Source: Faecalicatena contorta (GTDB lineage: Bacteria; Bacillota; Clostridia; Lachnospirales; Lachnospiraceae). From it: 49,017 nucleotides of DNA. Positions 17,862 to 24,938 of this stretch are shown one piece after another (the stretch's first letter is position 1; each line of letters opens with the position of its first letter). The DNA lies in NCBI RefSeq assembly GCF_039521745.1, contig NZ_BAAACT010000177.1; one strand, written 5' to 3'. Below the pieces are notes generated by a model. That model had not been told where the DNA came from, did not search any database, and saw only the letters and a program-made list of their open reading frames with translations. Position numbers and translations under genes: made by a program.

Positions 17862-18037
17862 ATACTTACGGTTTTAATTCTTTGCCTCCAAAACTGAAAG
17901 TGGCGGCAACTCGATTTGCGCATAAAATCACATGACGGATATAATACTTTAATCATCGTTTACCACCTCTCTCAATTCGTTTTCTAAATCTTATTTGTAT
18001 GTACTCACAGTATACACTATATGAACTAATAAATCAA
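17862..18037 (-). promoter_or_regulatory. promoter and leader of the bacteriocin-like cassette
   Basis: On the minus strand TTGATT (+ coordinates 18032-18037) and TATACT (18009-18014) are separated by exactly 17 bases, a good sigma-A promoter. GAGGTGGT precedes an ATG at 17956 that opens a short frame beginning MIKVLYPSCDFMRKSSC and running into the terminator hairpin. A leader peptide followed by a terminator suggests transcription attenuation, which is an inference. Confidence 0.55.
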
Positions 18038-18072
18038 TATCAGAAATATCTTATGATTGTGCAAAACATAAT

Positions 18073-19422
18073 TTATCCGCGCTCTGTTTCCTTGCCCCGT
18101 TCCGGCTCTCTGTCCTGTCTTAAAATACTGTCAATGTTCTGCTTGATAACGTCGTATTCCCGGACTTGCTTTTTGAGCTTGCCATAGTCGGCGTAAAGGG
18201 CTTCTTTCTGCGCTTGGAGGGCTTCATACTCTGATTGCAGCGCAGCGAGGTTGGGGAACTTGGTAACGCCCGCCGCTTTCATAGCCCTTGCAGCGGCTTC
18301 ATGGAGGATAATATCGCGCTCATGTGCGGCGCGGTATTTCTCTTTATTCTTTGCCTTACGGTATGCGTCATAAACAGGTTTTGTCTTTTGGTAGGTGGAA
18401 ATATTCTTGATAAAGACCGCCATATCCGTAAGACGCTTTTCGACGTTCTTCAATGCGTCTGCGGCCTGTTCGCTCTCTGTCTGGATTTCCGCTATCCTTG
18501 CCGTTAAATCCGCATACTGTTCAATCTTATGTTCCGTCAAGAAATTCATGGTCTTAGCTGCCTGTTTCAGATTATGGATTTTCGCCCATTGTTCATAACC
18601 TTTGCTCTGCGCTGCTTTGATACTGTTCTCAATATCAATAAGCAGACTGACGCCGCCCCGATCTGCGCGTGGAGCTTTCCCGGCGCGGGCGCGTTTGCCG
18701 CTTATCCGTTCCCTTATGGCTTCCTCTGTATAATCTGCGCCGAGGGTTTTAAGGCGGGTAAACCGTTCCTGCCCCGGAGCGCGGCACGATACATATTTCC
18801 CCGGTTTTATCTCATAGCCCGCTGCTTGCAGCCGTTGTAGTAGTTCCTCAAAACTTGATACTTGGGGAATGAGTGCGTCAACGGCAATTTTCAGCTTGCC
18901 TTTCCAACTGGTTCCCGTTTTCTCTGCCTGATACTCTGCATAGCTCTTTCCCTTACTCCCTTTGCCGGGAACGACAACAGACAATCCATTTTCCCGGCAC
19001 AGCTTGTCGCTCATGTTCCGTATGCCGTAATAGCTGCGCTTATTGGAATTGTATTTGTGGTGGTCTACGAAATTGACCGCGCAGAAAATAATGTGGTTAT
19101 GAACGTGTCCTTTGTCAATGTGCGTCGTCAAGACATATTCATGCTGCCCTTTGGTTACTGCGTCGGCAAGCTGCTGCCCGATTTTGTGAGCGGTTTCATA
19201 ATCCACTTCCCCCGGCTCAAAGGACTGTATCAAATGAAAGGCTAAATTGTTGCCCTTTTGGAGAGCTTGCGACAGGGTATATTCAAACTCAATGTCTGCC
19301 GTTTCATAGGCGCAGCCGAAAGAGGACACAAGCATTTTCCCGTCCGTCTTATCTGGATTTTGGATATAGTCAAGGGCTTTGCTCAACGTGCTTTTAACAG
19401 GCTTAATCTTTGTAACCGCCAT
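18073..19422 (-). CDS. MobA/MobL-family (MOBP-type) relaxase
   Basis: A 449-residue relaxase that nicks the origin of transfer and pilots the strand. The N-terminal domain carries the HIDKGHVHNHIIF metal-binding histidine motif near residue 100. The probable catalytic Tyr lies in the first 30 residues (LDYIQNPDKT). A YHL-less FHLIQSF segment sits near residue 65. The C-terminal half (about 290-440) is a charged coiled coil. It starts 40 bases inside the MobC gene, so the two are translationally coupled. Orientation is opposite to the transfer operon. Confidence 0.92.
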   Translation of the reverse strand: MAVTKIKPVKSTLSKALDYIQNPDKTDGKMLVSSFGCAYETADIEFEYTLSQALQKGNNLAFHLIQSFEPGEVDYETAHKIGQQLADAVTKGQHEYVLTTHIDKGHVHNHIIFCAVNFVDHHKYNSNKRSYYGIRNMSDKLCRENGLSVVVPGKGSKGKSYAEYQAEKTGTSWKGKLKIAVDALIPQVSSFEELLQRLQAAGYEIKPGKYVSCRAPGQERFTRLKTLGADYTEEAIRERISGKRARAGKAPRADRGGVSLLIDIENSIKAAQSKGYEQWAKIHNLKQAAKTMNFLTEHKIEQYADLTARIAEIQTESEQAADALKNVEKRLTDMAVFIKNISTYQKTKPVYDAYRKAKNKEKYRAAHERDIILHEAAARAMKAAGVTKFPNLAALQSEYEALQAQKEALYADYGKLKKQVREYDVIKQNIDSILRQDREPERGKETERG

Positions 19423-19712
19423 ATCTCCGCAAGCACCCCCTTTATTTCCTCTATGTCCTCTTGGTAGACGCTGCCCGTCGCGTTGACACGCTTTGCAATC
19501 TGATTGACGTTGACACCGATTTTCTGTATTTCCGCTGTCATTGCCTTAATGTCGCTATGGTCTACTTGAATGATGTACCCGTCAATGGCAATCTTCCTAA
19601 GATATGCCGCCATGTTCCGGGTGGGTATGAGCTTCATTTTTTCAAGAATTAAATCCCGTTCTGCTTCCGTTACTCTGAATTTGATTTGTACCGTCCTTTT
19701 GCGCCCGTCCAT
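19383..19712 (-). CDS. mobC: MobC-like relaxosome accessory protein
   Basis: A 109-residue protein (MDGRKRTVQIKFRVTEAE ...) with an N-terminal ribbon-helix-helix-like segment and the C-terminal MobC motif (IGVNVNQIAKRVNATGSV). MobC proteins bind the origin of transfer and help the relaxase melt it. ATG 19712 was chosen because GGAAAGGAGCG lies just before it; an upstream ATG at 19769 would translate the palindrome. The paired palindromes begin 22 bases upstream of this start. Confidence 0.88.
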   Translation of the reverse strand: MDGRKRTVQIKFRVTEAERDLILEKMKLIPTRNMAAYLRKIAIDGYIIQVDHSDIKAMTAEIQKIGVNVNQIAKRVNATGSVYQEDIEEIKGVLAEIWRLQRLSLLKAR

Positions 19713-19733
19713 GCTTTCGCTCCTTTCCGTTCC

Positions 19734-19833
19734 GAGGGTTTGGGACACTTCCCAACAAGCAATTTTCAACCGACGCGCCGCAGCGCAGGAGGGCGAAAAT
19801 ACGGAAGTGGGTACCCGCTTCCTATGCTTGCTA
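19734..19833 (-). repeat. right copy of the paired palindrome element, next to mobC (candidate oriT)
   Basis: This is the inverted counterpart of 11944-12044. The 29-bp unit (19734-19762) differs by one base inside the loop and keeps TTGGGA...TCCCAA arms. The 31-bp unit (19803-19833) is identical. In this class of elements the origin of transfer normally lies just upstream of mobC/mobA, which makes this copy the better oriT candidate. No nick site can be assigned from sequence alone. Confidence 0.65.
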
Positions 19834-19940
19834 CGAAACTTTCCCCTTGCTTCCTACAACGACAGACAAACGCCTTTTGCCAAAGACGGGCAAAGAAAAA
19901 ACGCCGCGATTTGCGACGTTTCAAACAGGCTATATGCGCG

Positions 19941-19966
19941 AAAAAACGGGGGCTTTTATTCCCCCG
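19941..19966 (-). terminator. terminator of the XRE regulator gene
   Basis: On the minus strand CGGGGG (19966-19961) pairs with CCCCCG (19952-19947), followed by TTTTTT (19946-19941). The TAA stop of the regulator lies in the hairpin loop. It isolates the regulator transcript from the mob genes and palindromes. Confidence 0.85.
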
Positions 19967-20315
19967 CAGCTTCGTTTTTGACTTCCTCTATTCCTTTTGC
20001 GGTGGCGGTGATAATCGTCAATTCCTTGCTATCCATGCTGTCAAGCAGCGTTTCAAGCTGCCGCCGTTGTGTGGACTTGTCCGTTCCCTTATTCGGAAAA
20101 AAGAATTGGTCTACCGACACATCTAAAAGAGTAACAAGCTCATAAAAGATTTGCAAACTTGGGTGCTGTCCGCTATTTTCAATCGACGCGATATAGCGGG
20201 GAGCAATGTTCATCTTGTCCGCTAACTGATTGCGGGATATGCCCTTTGCCTTTCTTGCTGCTTTTATGGCTTGACCGAAAGCCTTAAAATCGTATTTCAC
20301 GACCTCACGTTTCAT
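19956..20315 (-). CDS. XRE-family transcriptional regulator
   Basis: A 119-residue DNA-binding protein. The helix-turn-helix occupies about residues 12-66 (FGQAIKAARKAKGISRNQLADKM ... YIASIENSGQHPS is the central part). The C-terminal extension (ETLLDSMDSKELTIITATAKGI) is a helical dimerisation region common in ICE regulators of this type. AGGGTGA precedes the start. It is divergent from the arsenic operon and upstream of mobC in the same orientation. It probably controls mobilisation or element maintenance. Confidence 0.85.
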   Translation of the reverse strand: MKREVVKYDFKAFGQAIKAARKAKGISRNQLADKMNIAPRYIASIENSGQHPSLQIFYELVTLLDVSVDQFFFPNKGTDKSTQRRQLETLLDSMDSKELTIITATAKGIEEVKNEAAGE

Positions 20316-20460
20316 ATTTTTTCACCCTATTACATTTTACTGTTCACCTTTCATTTTCGATATGAGTACACACATCATATAGTTGACCGAAATACAGCAT
20401 AGTATTTGACTTGGATACTTGTAACTTTTTTGTGAAGTGCTATTTTTTGTGCTTTTCATA

Positions 20461-20489
20461 TTGACATTCTTCGATGTATTGAGTATAAT
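20461..20489 (+). promoter_or_regulatory. sigma-A promoter of the arsenic operon
   Basis: TTGACA (20461-20466) and TATAAT (20484-20489) are consensus hexamers separated by 17 bases. A TCATAT...ATATGA inverted repeat brackets the promoter and could be part of the ArsR operator. AAAGGAGG follows before the arsR start. This is the only perfect promoter seen in the ICE part, as expected for a repressor-controlled resistance operon. Confidence 0.85.
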
Positions 20490-20519
20490 ATGATAGACGC
20501 AAGGAAAGGAGGCGCAGCA

Positions 20520-20825
20520 ATGACTGATAATGAAAGGAACGCAAGAGTGTTTAAGGCATTTTGCGATGCAAATAGACTAACAATTTTAGGTCTGCTCCAA
20601 AGTGGGGAAAAGTGCGCTTGCAAGCTGCTTGAAGAACTGAATATCGGGCAACCCACACTATCTCACCACATGAAAATACTTTGCGACGCAGAAATTGTCG
20701 TTGGACGCAAAGAGGGTAAATGGACGCACTATTCATTCAACCCGGTAGGCGTTGAACGGGCAAGAAAGTTATTGGAAGATATAACAACCGTAACTGATAT
20801 TTCAACGCAAGATAGCTGTAAATAG
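20520..20825 (+). CDS. arsR: ArsR-family arsenic-responsive repressor
   Basis: A 101-residue winged-helix repressor. Cys 32 and Cys 34 (KCACKLLEEL) sit at the start of the metal-sensing helix as in As(III)-binding ArsR proteins. The recognition helix is QPTLSHHMKIL and the wing region is GRKEGKWTHYSF. It would release the promoter at 20461-20489 when arsenite binds. ATG 20520 is chosen because AAAGGAGG lies at proper spacing; an in-frame ATG at 20490 overlaps the -10 box. It is first gene of the cargo operon. Confidence 0.92.
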   Translation: MTDNERNARVFKAFCDANRLTILGLLQSGEKCACKLLEELNIGQPTLSHHMKILCDAEIVVGRKEGKWTHYSFNPVGVERARKLLEDITTVTDISTQDSCK

Positions 20826-20826
20826 T

Positions 20827-20850
20827 AAGCCGCCTTTTGACAGGCGGCTT
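20827..20850 (+). terminator. hairpin between arsR and the permease
   Basis: AAGCCGCC pairs with GGCGGCTT around TTTTGACA. No T-run follows, so it is more likely an RNA processing or stability element, or a leaky terminator, than a full stop. Confidence 0.5.
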
Positions 20851-20906
20851 GCTATAAAACCATTATATCGACGCATTGCGATATATAAATGAATGGAGGT
20901 TTGTTT

Positions 20907-21920
20907 ATGGAAATAGTCAAAGCAGGGTGGAACTTTTTTCAAAGTGAAATCCTTGGTATGAGTTGGCTTAACCGCCTTATCAGTAACTTATTAAATGCTT
21001 GCGGTTTAGATACTACGGGCAAGGTAGGCGGCAGCGTTCAATTTTTCATCTACGACACGATTAAAATTATGGTGCTGCTCGGCGTTTTGATTTTGATTAT
21101 CTCGTATATTCAAAGCTATTTTCCGCCGGAGCGAACGAAAAAGATACTCGGTAAGTTTCATGGGATTGGCGCAAACTGCATTGCTGCATTGCTTGGTACA
21201 ATAACGCCGTTTTGCTCCTGTTCATCTATTCCACTTTTTATCGGGTTTACAAGCGCTGGCTTGCCGCTTGGGGTAACTTTTTCATTCTTAATTTCTTCCC
21301 CTATGGTTGACCTTGGCTCTCTCGTTTTGCTTATGAGCATTTTCGGGTGGAAAGTTGCTGTTGTCTATGTGGTACTCGGTCTGATAATAGCCGTTGTCGG
21401 CGGTACTCTCATTGAAAAGCTGCACCTTGAAAAGTATGTTGAGGACTTTATTCGCAGAGGACATAGTATTGATGTCCCACAAGAGGAATTGCGTTTCAAA
21501 GACCGTTTGGAATACGCATGGGAACAAGTCGTTGCAACTGCAAAGAAAGTCGCTCCTTATGTTTTAATCGGTGTCGGTATTGGCGCACTAATTCATAACT
21601 GGATACCCGAAGATTTCATTGTGCGGGTGCTTGGTACTGGTAATCCGTTTGGAGTTATCCTCGCCACAATCGTGGGTGTTCCCATGTATGCGGATATTTT
21701 CGGTACAATTCCGATTGCCGAAGCGTTACTTGCAAAAGGAGCACAACTTGGCGTTGTCCTGTCCTTTATGATGGGCGTTACCACGCTATCGCTTCCGTCA
21801 ATGATTATGTTGCGAAAAGCGGTTAAGCCGAAGCTGCTCGGTATCTTCATTGCTATTTGCACCGTAGGAATTATCCTTGTCGGCTACTTCTTTAATGCAA
21901 TACAATATCTACTTGTATAA
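20907..21920 (+). CDS. ArsP/SO_0444-type permease
   Basis: A 337-residue polytopic membrane protein with about eight to ten helices in two halves. The first half holds the family motif TPFCSCSSIPLFIGF near residue 100 and the second has the symmetric VGVPMYADIFGTIPIAEAL. Members export organoarsenicals or other thiophilic metals. ATG 20907 follows GGAGGT and is preferred over ATG 20889. It lies between arsR and the DUF6485/thioredoxin genes, and the operon also carries ACR3, so the substrate is probably an arsenic species different from arsenite (inference). Confidence 0.87.
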   Translation: MEIVKAGWNFFQSEILGMSWLNRLISNLLNACGLDTTGKVGGSVQFFIYDTIKIMVLLGVLILIISYIQSYFPPERTKKILGKFHGIGANCIAALLGTITPFCSCSSIPLFIGFTSAGLPLGVTFSFLISSPMVDLGSLVLLMSIFGWKVAVVYVVLGLIIAVVGGTLIEKLHLEKYVEDFIRRGHSIDVPQEELRFKDRLEYAWEQVVATAKKVAPYVLIGVGIGALIHNWIPEDFIVRVLGTGNPFGVILATIVGVPMYADIFGTIPIAEALLAKGAQLGVVLSFMMGVTTLSLPSMIMLRKAVKPKLLGIFIAICTVGIILVGYFFNAIQYLLV

Positions 21921-22001
21921 ATGGCAGGCCGCGTATTAAAAATCATCATGGGTACGCTTATTCTGCTAATCGGCTTTTATATGTTCTATTTAGGGCTTTA
22001 A
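21921..22001 (+). CDS. 26-residue single-helix membrane peptide
   Basis: The ATG directly follows the permease TAA. The peptide begins MAGRVLKIIMG and continues as one hydrophobic helix ending in FYLGL. A positively charged N-terminus and one helix suggest a small membrane peptide, perhaps a permease subunit. Position and codon use support translation, but no separate ribosome site is evident, so coupling to the permease would be needed. Confidence 0.55.
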   Translation: MAGRVLKIIMGTLILLIGFYMFYLGL

Positions 22002-22015
22002 TTGGAGGTGGTTTA

Positions 22016-22207
22016 ATGGCGTGTCCAAATGTGAAAGAATGTATTTGTCCGAAAACGACTTGCCCTAATCATGGGAAATGTTGTGCTTGCGTAATCAAGC
22101 ACCGGGGAACTGATAGTCTGCCTTATTGCCTGTTCCCGGATAACGGCGGTGATAAGAGCAACGAAAATCATTATCGCGTACTTAAAAAACGCTTTGAAAA
22201 AGAGTAA
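22016..22207 (+). CDS. DUF6485 family cysteine-rich protein
   Basis: A 63-residue protein with eight cysteines in its first half (ACPNVKECICPKTTCPNHGKC ends one block) and a polar tail. A TTGGAGGTGG ribosome site precedes ATG 22016. Such proteins accompany ArsP-like permeases and thioredoxin-like proteins in Clostridia. Likely role is metal or metalloid binding and hand-over, an inference from the cysteine pattern. Confidence 0.8.
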   Translation: MACPNVKECICPKTTCPNHGKCCACVIKHRGTDSLPYCLFPDNGGDKSNENHYRVLKKRFEKE

Positions 22208-22236
22208 CAACAATAATTTAATTGGAGGTATTTATT

Positions 22237-22611
22237 ATGGCATTGTTTGGTTTTGGTAAAAAGAAAGAGGAAAAAGCTGCTCCCGCTTGCGCTTGTAATT
22301 CGGGTTGCCCTACTTCGGAAGCAACGGAAATTGTTAATGATTGCTGTCCCGAAGCGAAAGACGGTATTTGCTGCATAAAGGTATTGGGTACCGGGTGCGC
22401 GTCTTGCCATGAGCTATATGAGAACGCAAAAACCGCAGTCAAGGCTATGGGGCTTTCCGTAGAAGTGGAGTATATTACCGAGCTTCAAAAAGTAATGGAA
22501 TACGGCGTTATGAGTATGCCCGCCCTTGTTGTCAATGAAAAGGTCGTTTCAATGGGTAAGGCTTTGAAAGCCGCCGATGTTGAAAAACTGCTGCACAAAT
22601 TGGGCTTCTAA
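22237..22611 (+). CDS. thioredoxin-family protein with cysteine-rich N-terminus
   Basis: About 124 residues. The N-terminal 45 residues are Lys-rich then Cys-rich (CACNSGCPTSE, NDCCPE, GICCIK). The rest is a thioredoxin-like fold with CASC as the redox pair and MSMPALVV holding the cis-Pro loop. This matches the redox-active disulfide protein 2 group. It may reduce arsenate or organoarsenicals or shuttle metalloid to the permease. ATG 22237 follows GGAGGT; the upstream ATG at 22222 has no ribosome site. Confidence 0.87.
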   Translation: MALFGFGKKKEEKAAPACACNSGCPTSEATEIVNDCCPEAKDGICCIKVLGTGCASCHELYENAKTAVKAMGLSVEVEYITELQKVMEYGVMSMPALVVNEKVVSMGKALKAADVEKLLHKLGF

Positions 22612-22625
22612 AAGAGGTGTTTTCC

Positions 22626-23681
22626 ATGAGCAAAGAAAAAAGCGCAATCAACGCATTTCAAAAGTATCTAACCGTATGGGTTATCCTCTGTATGGTTGTC
22701 GGCGTTCTGATTGGAAAATACCTGCCGGGTATTCCTCAATTTCTTAATCAATTTGAGTATGCAAAGGTATCTATCCCTATGGCAATTCTCATTTGGTTAA
22801 TGATTTACCCGATGATGATGAAAGTGGACTTCCAAAGCATTAAGAATGTCGGTAAAAATCCGAAAGGGCTGTTTGTAACGTGGATAACGAATTGGCTTAT
22901 CAAGCCGTTTACCATGTACGGTATTGCAAGCCTGTTCTTCTTTGTGATATTCAAAGCGTTCATCACGCCCGACCTCGCAACGGAATATCTCGCGGGGGCT
23001 GTCCTGCTCGGTGCTGCTCCATGTACGGCTATGGTTTTTGTTTGGAGCAGTTTAACGAAGGGCGACCCGGCTTATACCGTCGTGCAAGTGGCAACAAACG
23101 ACCTTATCATTCTTGTTGCCTTTGTGCCGATTGTGAAGTTTCTGCTTGGAGTATCAAACATTTCTGTCCCTTGGGATACACTAATCCTTTCGGTTGTATT
23201 GTTCGTTGTGATACCGCTTGCCGGGGGTATGCTGACGCGCTCAATTACTATTAAGCGCAAAGGTAAAGACTATTTTGATAATGTCTTTCTCCACAAGTTT
23301 GATAGCGTAACAACTATCGGGCTGCTGTTGACGTTGGTAATGATTTTCTCATTTCAAGGGAATATCATTTTGGAAAAGCCCTTGCACATCGTTTTAATAG
23401 CTATACCATTGGTTTTGCAAACCTTTTTGATTTTTGCAATCGCTTATATCGCTTGCCGCATTTTGAAGCTGCCTTATAAAATTGCGGCTCCGGCGGGCAT
23501 GATTGGCGCGTCTAATTTCTTTGAACTGTCCGTTGCCGTAGCAATCGCATTATTCGGGACGACATCACCCGCCGCCCTTGCAACGACGGTAGGCGTATTG
23601 ACCGAAGTGCCGGTAATGCTGTTTCTTGTGAAAATTGCAAACAAAACGCAGGGGTGGTTTGGAAAGGGCGAACGTCCATAA
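22626..23681 (+). CDS. acr3: ACR3-family arsenite efflux permease
   Basis: A 351-residue, ten-helix membrane protein. The essential Cys lies in LLGAAPCTAMVFVWS and the conserved Glu in NFFELSVAVAIALFG, both ACR3 hallmarks. It exports As(III) by proton exchange. ATG 22626 was chosen because AAGAGGT lies upstream and the family start (SKEK ...) fits. It is the last strong resistance gene of the arsR operon, which lacks arsC here. Confidence 0.93.
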   Translation: MSKEKSAINAFQKYLTVWVILCMVVGVLIGKYLPGIPQFLNQFEYAKVSIPMAILIWLMIYPMMMKVDFQSIKNVGKNPKGLFVTWITNWLIKPFTMYGIASLFFFVIFKAFITPDLATEYLAGAVLLGAAPCTAMVFVWSSLTKGDPAYTVVQVATNDLIILVAFVPIVKFLLGVSNISVPWDTLILSVVLFVVIPLAGGMLTRSITIKRKGKDYFDNVFLHKFDSVTTIGLLLTLVMIFSFQGNIILEKPLHIVLIAIPLVLQTFLIFAIAYIACRILKLPYKIAAPAGMIGASNFFELSVAVAIALFGTTSPAALATTVGVLTEVPVMLFLVKIANKTQGWFGKGERP

Positions 23682-23876
23682 TTGGAATGTTGTTGTGAAT
23701 GGTTGTTGTGTCCTAATTGCCATTGCAAAACACGCTTGAAAATCCGTAAAGATACCGAACTCAAAAACTTCCCCTTGTACTGTCCGAAGTGCAAACAAGA
23801 AATACTAATCAATGTAAAGCAACTGAATATATCAGTTATCAAAGAGCCAGACGCAAAGATAGCGCAGAGCCGATAA
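23682..23876 (+). CDS. cysteine-rich KTR-domain protein
   Basis: A 64-residue zinc-ribbon-like protein with CPNCHCKTRLKIRKDTELKN and YCPKCKQE, the KTR family that usually lies downstream of ribosomal-protection tet genes in Tn916-like elements. It starts at TTG immediately after the acr3 stop. Here it follows an arsenic gene, which suggests that the cargo slot was swapped while the 3' flank was kept. Confidence 0.85.
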   Translation: MECCCEWLLCPNCHCKTRLKIRKDTELKNFPLYCPKCKQEILINVKQLNISVIKEPDAKIAQSR

Positions 23877-23911
23877 CACGCAGAAATGCGGTTATCGGCT
23901 CTTTCTTTTTT
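23867..23911 (+). terminator. intrinsic terminator of the arsenic operon
   Basis: GAGCCGATAAC (23867-23877) pairs perfectly with GTTATCGGCTC (23891-23901), followed by TTTCTTTTTT. The stem overlaps the last codons and stop of the KTR gene. Confidence 0.92.
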
Positions 23912-23981
23912 ACATTGGACAAATCCATAAACAATGTTTCAAACCGATGTCTACGACTTGGCACGATAGGAGGTAATTTTT

Positions 23982-24002
23982 ATGTTGCATATGTGTCCCT
24001 AA
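23982..24002 (+). CDS. six-residue leader peptide (tet-leader-like remnant)
   Basis: A strong ATAGGAGG site precedes ATG TTG CAT ATG TGT CCC TAA, coding MLHMCP. This resembles the short leader peptides (MLCMP-type) upstream of tet(M)-like genes, with a downstream hairpin at about 24025-24060. No resistance gene follows. It looks like the upstream remnant of a tet cassette, or a leader for the sigma-like gene. This is a tentative reading. Confidence 0.4.
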   Translation: MLHMCP

Positions 24003-24101
24003 CCGTATTCTACGCTTAAAAAAAGCCTGTTCCCGCCGTCGGGATATTCCGGCTGTTTAGATGAACATACACATCATTATTCGATAGTAAATATATCATT
24101 T

Positions 24102-24140
24102 GCGCCCGATTGCATTTTGCAGTCGGGCGCATTTTGTTTT
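24102..24140 (+). terminator. intrinsic terminator before the sigma-like gene
   Basis: GCGCCCGATTGC (24102-24113) pairs with GCAGTCGGGCGC (24119-24130) with one G-T pair and loop ATTTT, followed by ATTTTGTTTT. It separates the cargo from the recombination module and may work with the short leader peptide upstream. Confidence 0.85.
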
Positions 24141-24233
24141 CCCCGAAAAAATATTTTCAAAAAATCTTTCAATTCATTCGGCGTAATCGGGCTGTTCGGA
24201 TTTGAGGGTAACGAAAGGGGAAGTCATCACCCG

Positions 24234-24255
24234 CTTTCGCGGTTGCGAAAGGAGG
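24234..24255 (+). promoter_or_regulatory. hairpin covering the ribosome site of the sigma-like gene
   Basis: CTTTCGC (24234-24240) pairs perfectly with GCGAAAG (24245-24251) around GGTT. The 3' arm overlaps the Shine-Dalgarno AAAGGAGG (24248-24255) of the gene starting at 24263. The hairpin could therefore mask translation initiation. Confidence 0.6.
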
Positions 24256-24262
24256 TGAAACC

Positions 24263-24706
24263 ATGAATGAGCCTATTCGTACCCAATGGCAAATCCGTTG
24301 TGCGTTTAACGGCTTTTGCAAGCGGACGTTGAAGAACGAAGTCCTCACCGCCCACAGGGATATTAAGCGGCACCAGCTACGCGAGGTTAGTTTTTCTGAC
24401 TTGACCCCACAGGAGGAAAATCAGCTTTACACCTACGATACATACTTTGCAGACGATGAAGCTGAAAAATCCTTTTGTGTGGCGGGAAAGGAAATTACCG
24501 CAAAGCTCCTTGCCGACGCCCTACACAGCTTGCCGGAAGAAAAACGCGAAGCTATCTTGCTGTACTACTTCTTTGGTATGAACGACGCGGAAATAGCAAT
24601 GCTCCGCAATGTTCCGAGAAGCACAATACAGTATAGACGGACAAGCTCTTTTGAACTGTTAAAACGCTATTTGGAGGAACGCGCCTATGACGAAAACGAT
24701 TGGTAA
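24263..24706 (+). CDS. sigma-70-like factor of the ICE (Tn916 Orf7-like)
   Basis: A 147-residue protein with region-2-like sequence in the first half and a region-4 helix-turn-helix near the C-terminus (LPEEKREAILLYYFFGMNDAEIA then PRSTIQYRR). It resembles the ICE regulator Orf7 of Tn916, needed for excision and transfer gene expression. Its end overlaps the next gene by 20 bases, as orf7 and orf8 are coupled in Tn916. Confidence 0.85.
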   Translation: MNEPIRTQWQIRCAFNGFCKRTLKNEVLTAHRDIKRHQLREVSFSDLTPQEENQLYTYDTYFADDEAEKSFCVAGKEITAKLLADALHSLPEEKREAILLYYFFGMNDAEIAMLRNVPRSTIQYRRTSSFELLKRYLEERAYDENDW

Positions 24707-24938
24707 CACCGAACAAGACGAACGCGGCTTGTTGCCTTACCCGGTAATCATAGCCGCAACAAAGGGCGACCCGGAAGCTATGAAAATTGTCGTGCAGCAC
24801 TACGAAAGCACCATAGCTTACCTGTCTATGCGAAAGCTCCGCGACGAACGCGGCAATTACTACTACGGCATAGACGAAGACATACGCGACCGCTTGCGTT
24901 CGCGTCTTATGCGGGCAGTCCTCTCATTCAAGGTTTGA
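24687..24938 (+). CDS. helix-turn-helix domain protein (Tn916 Orf8-like)
   Basis: An 83-residue protein with the HTH-16-type motif PYPVIIAATKGDPEAMKIVVQHYE, then MRKLRDERGNYYYGIDEDI. This is the Orf8-like partner of the sigma-like factor in Tn916-family elements. It overlaps that gene by 20 bases, so the two are co-translated. Regulation of excision and transfer is the likely role. Confidence 0.82.
   Translation: MTKTIGNTEQDERGLLPYPVIIAATKGDPEAMKIVVQHYESTIAYLSMRKLRDERGNYYYGIDEDIRDRLRSRLMRAVLSFKV

Noticed and set aside
19570..20145. 191-residue plus-strand open frame across mobC, the palindromes and the XRE gene
   Set aside because: It reads antisense through two real genes and a terminator, with no ribosome site or recognisable motifs.
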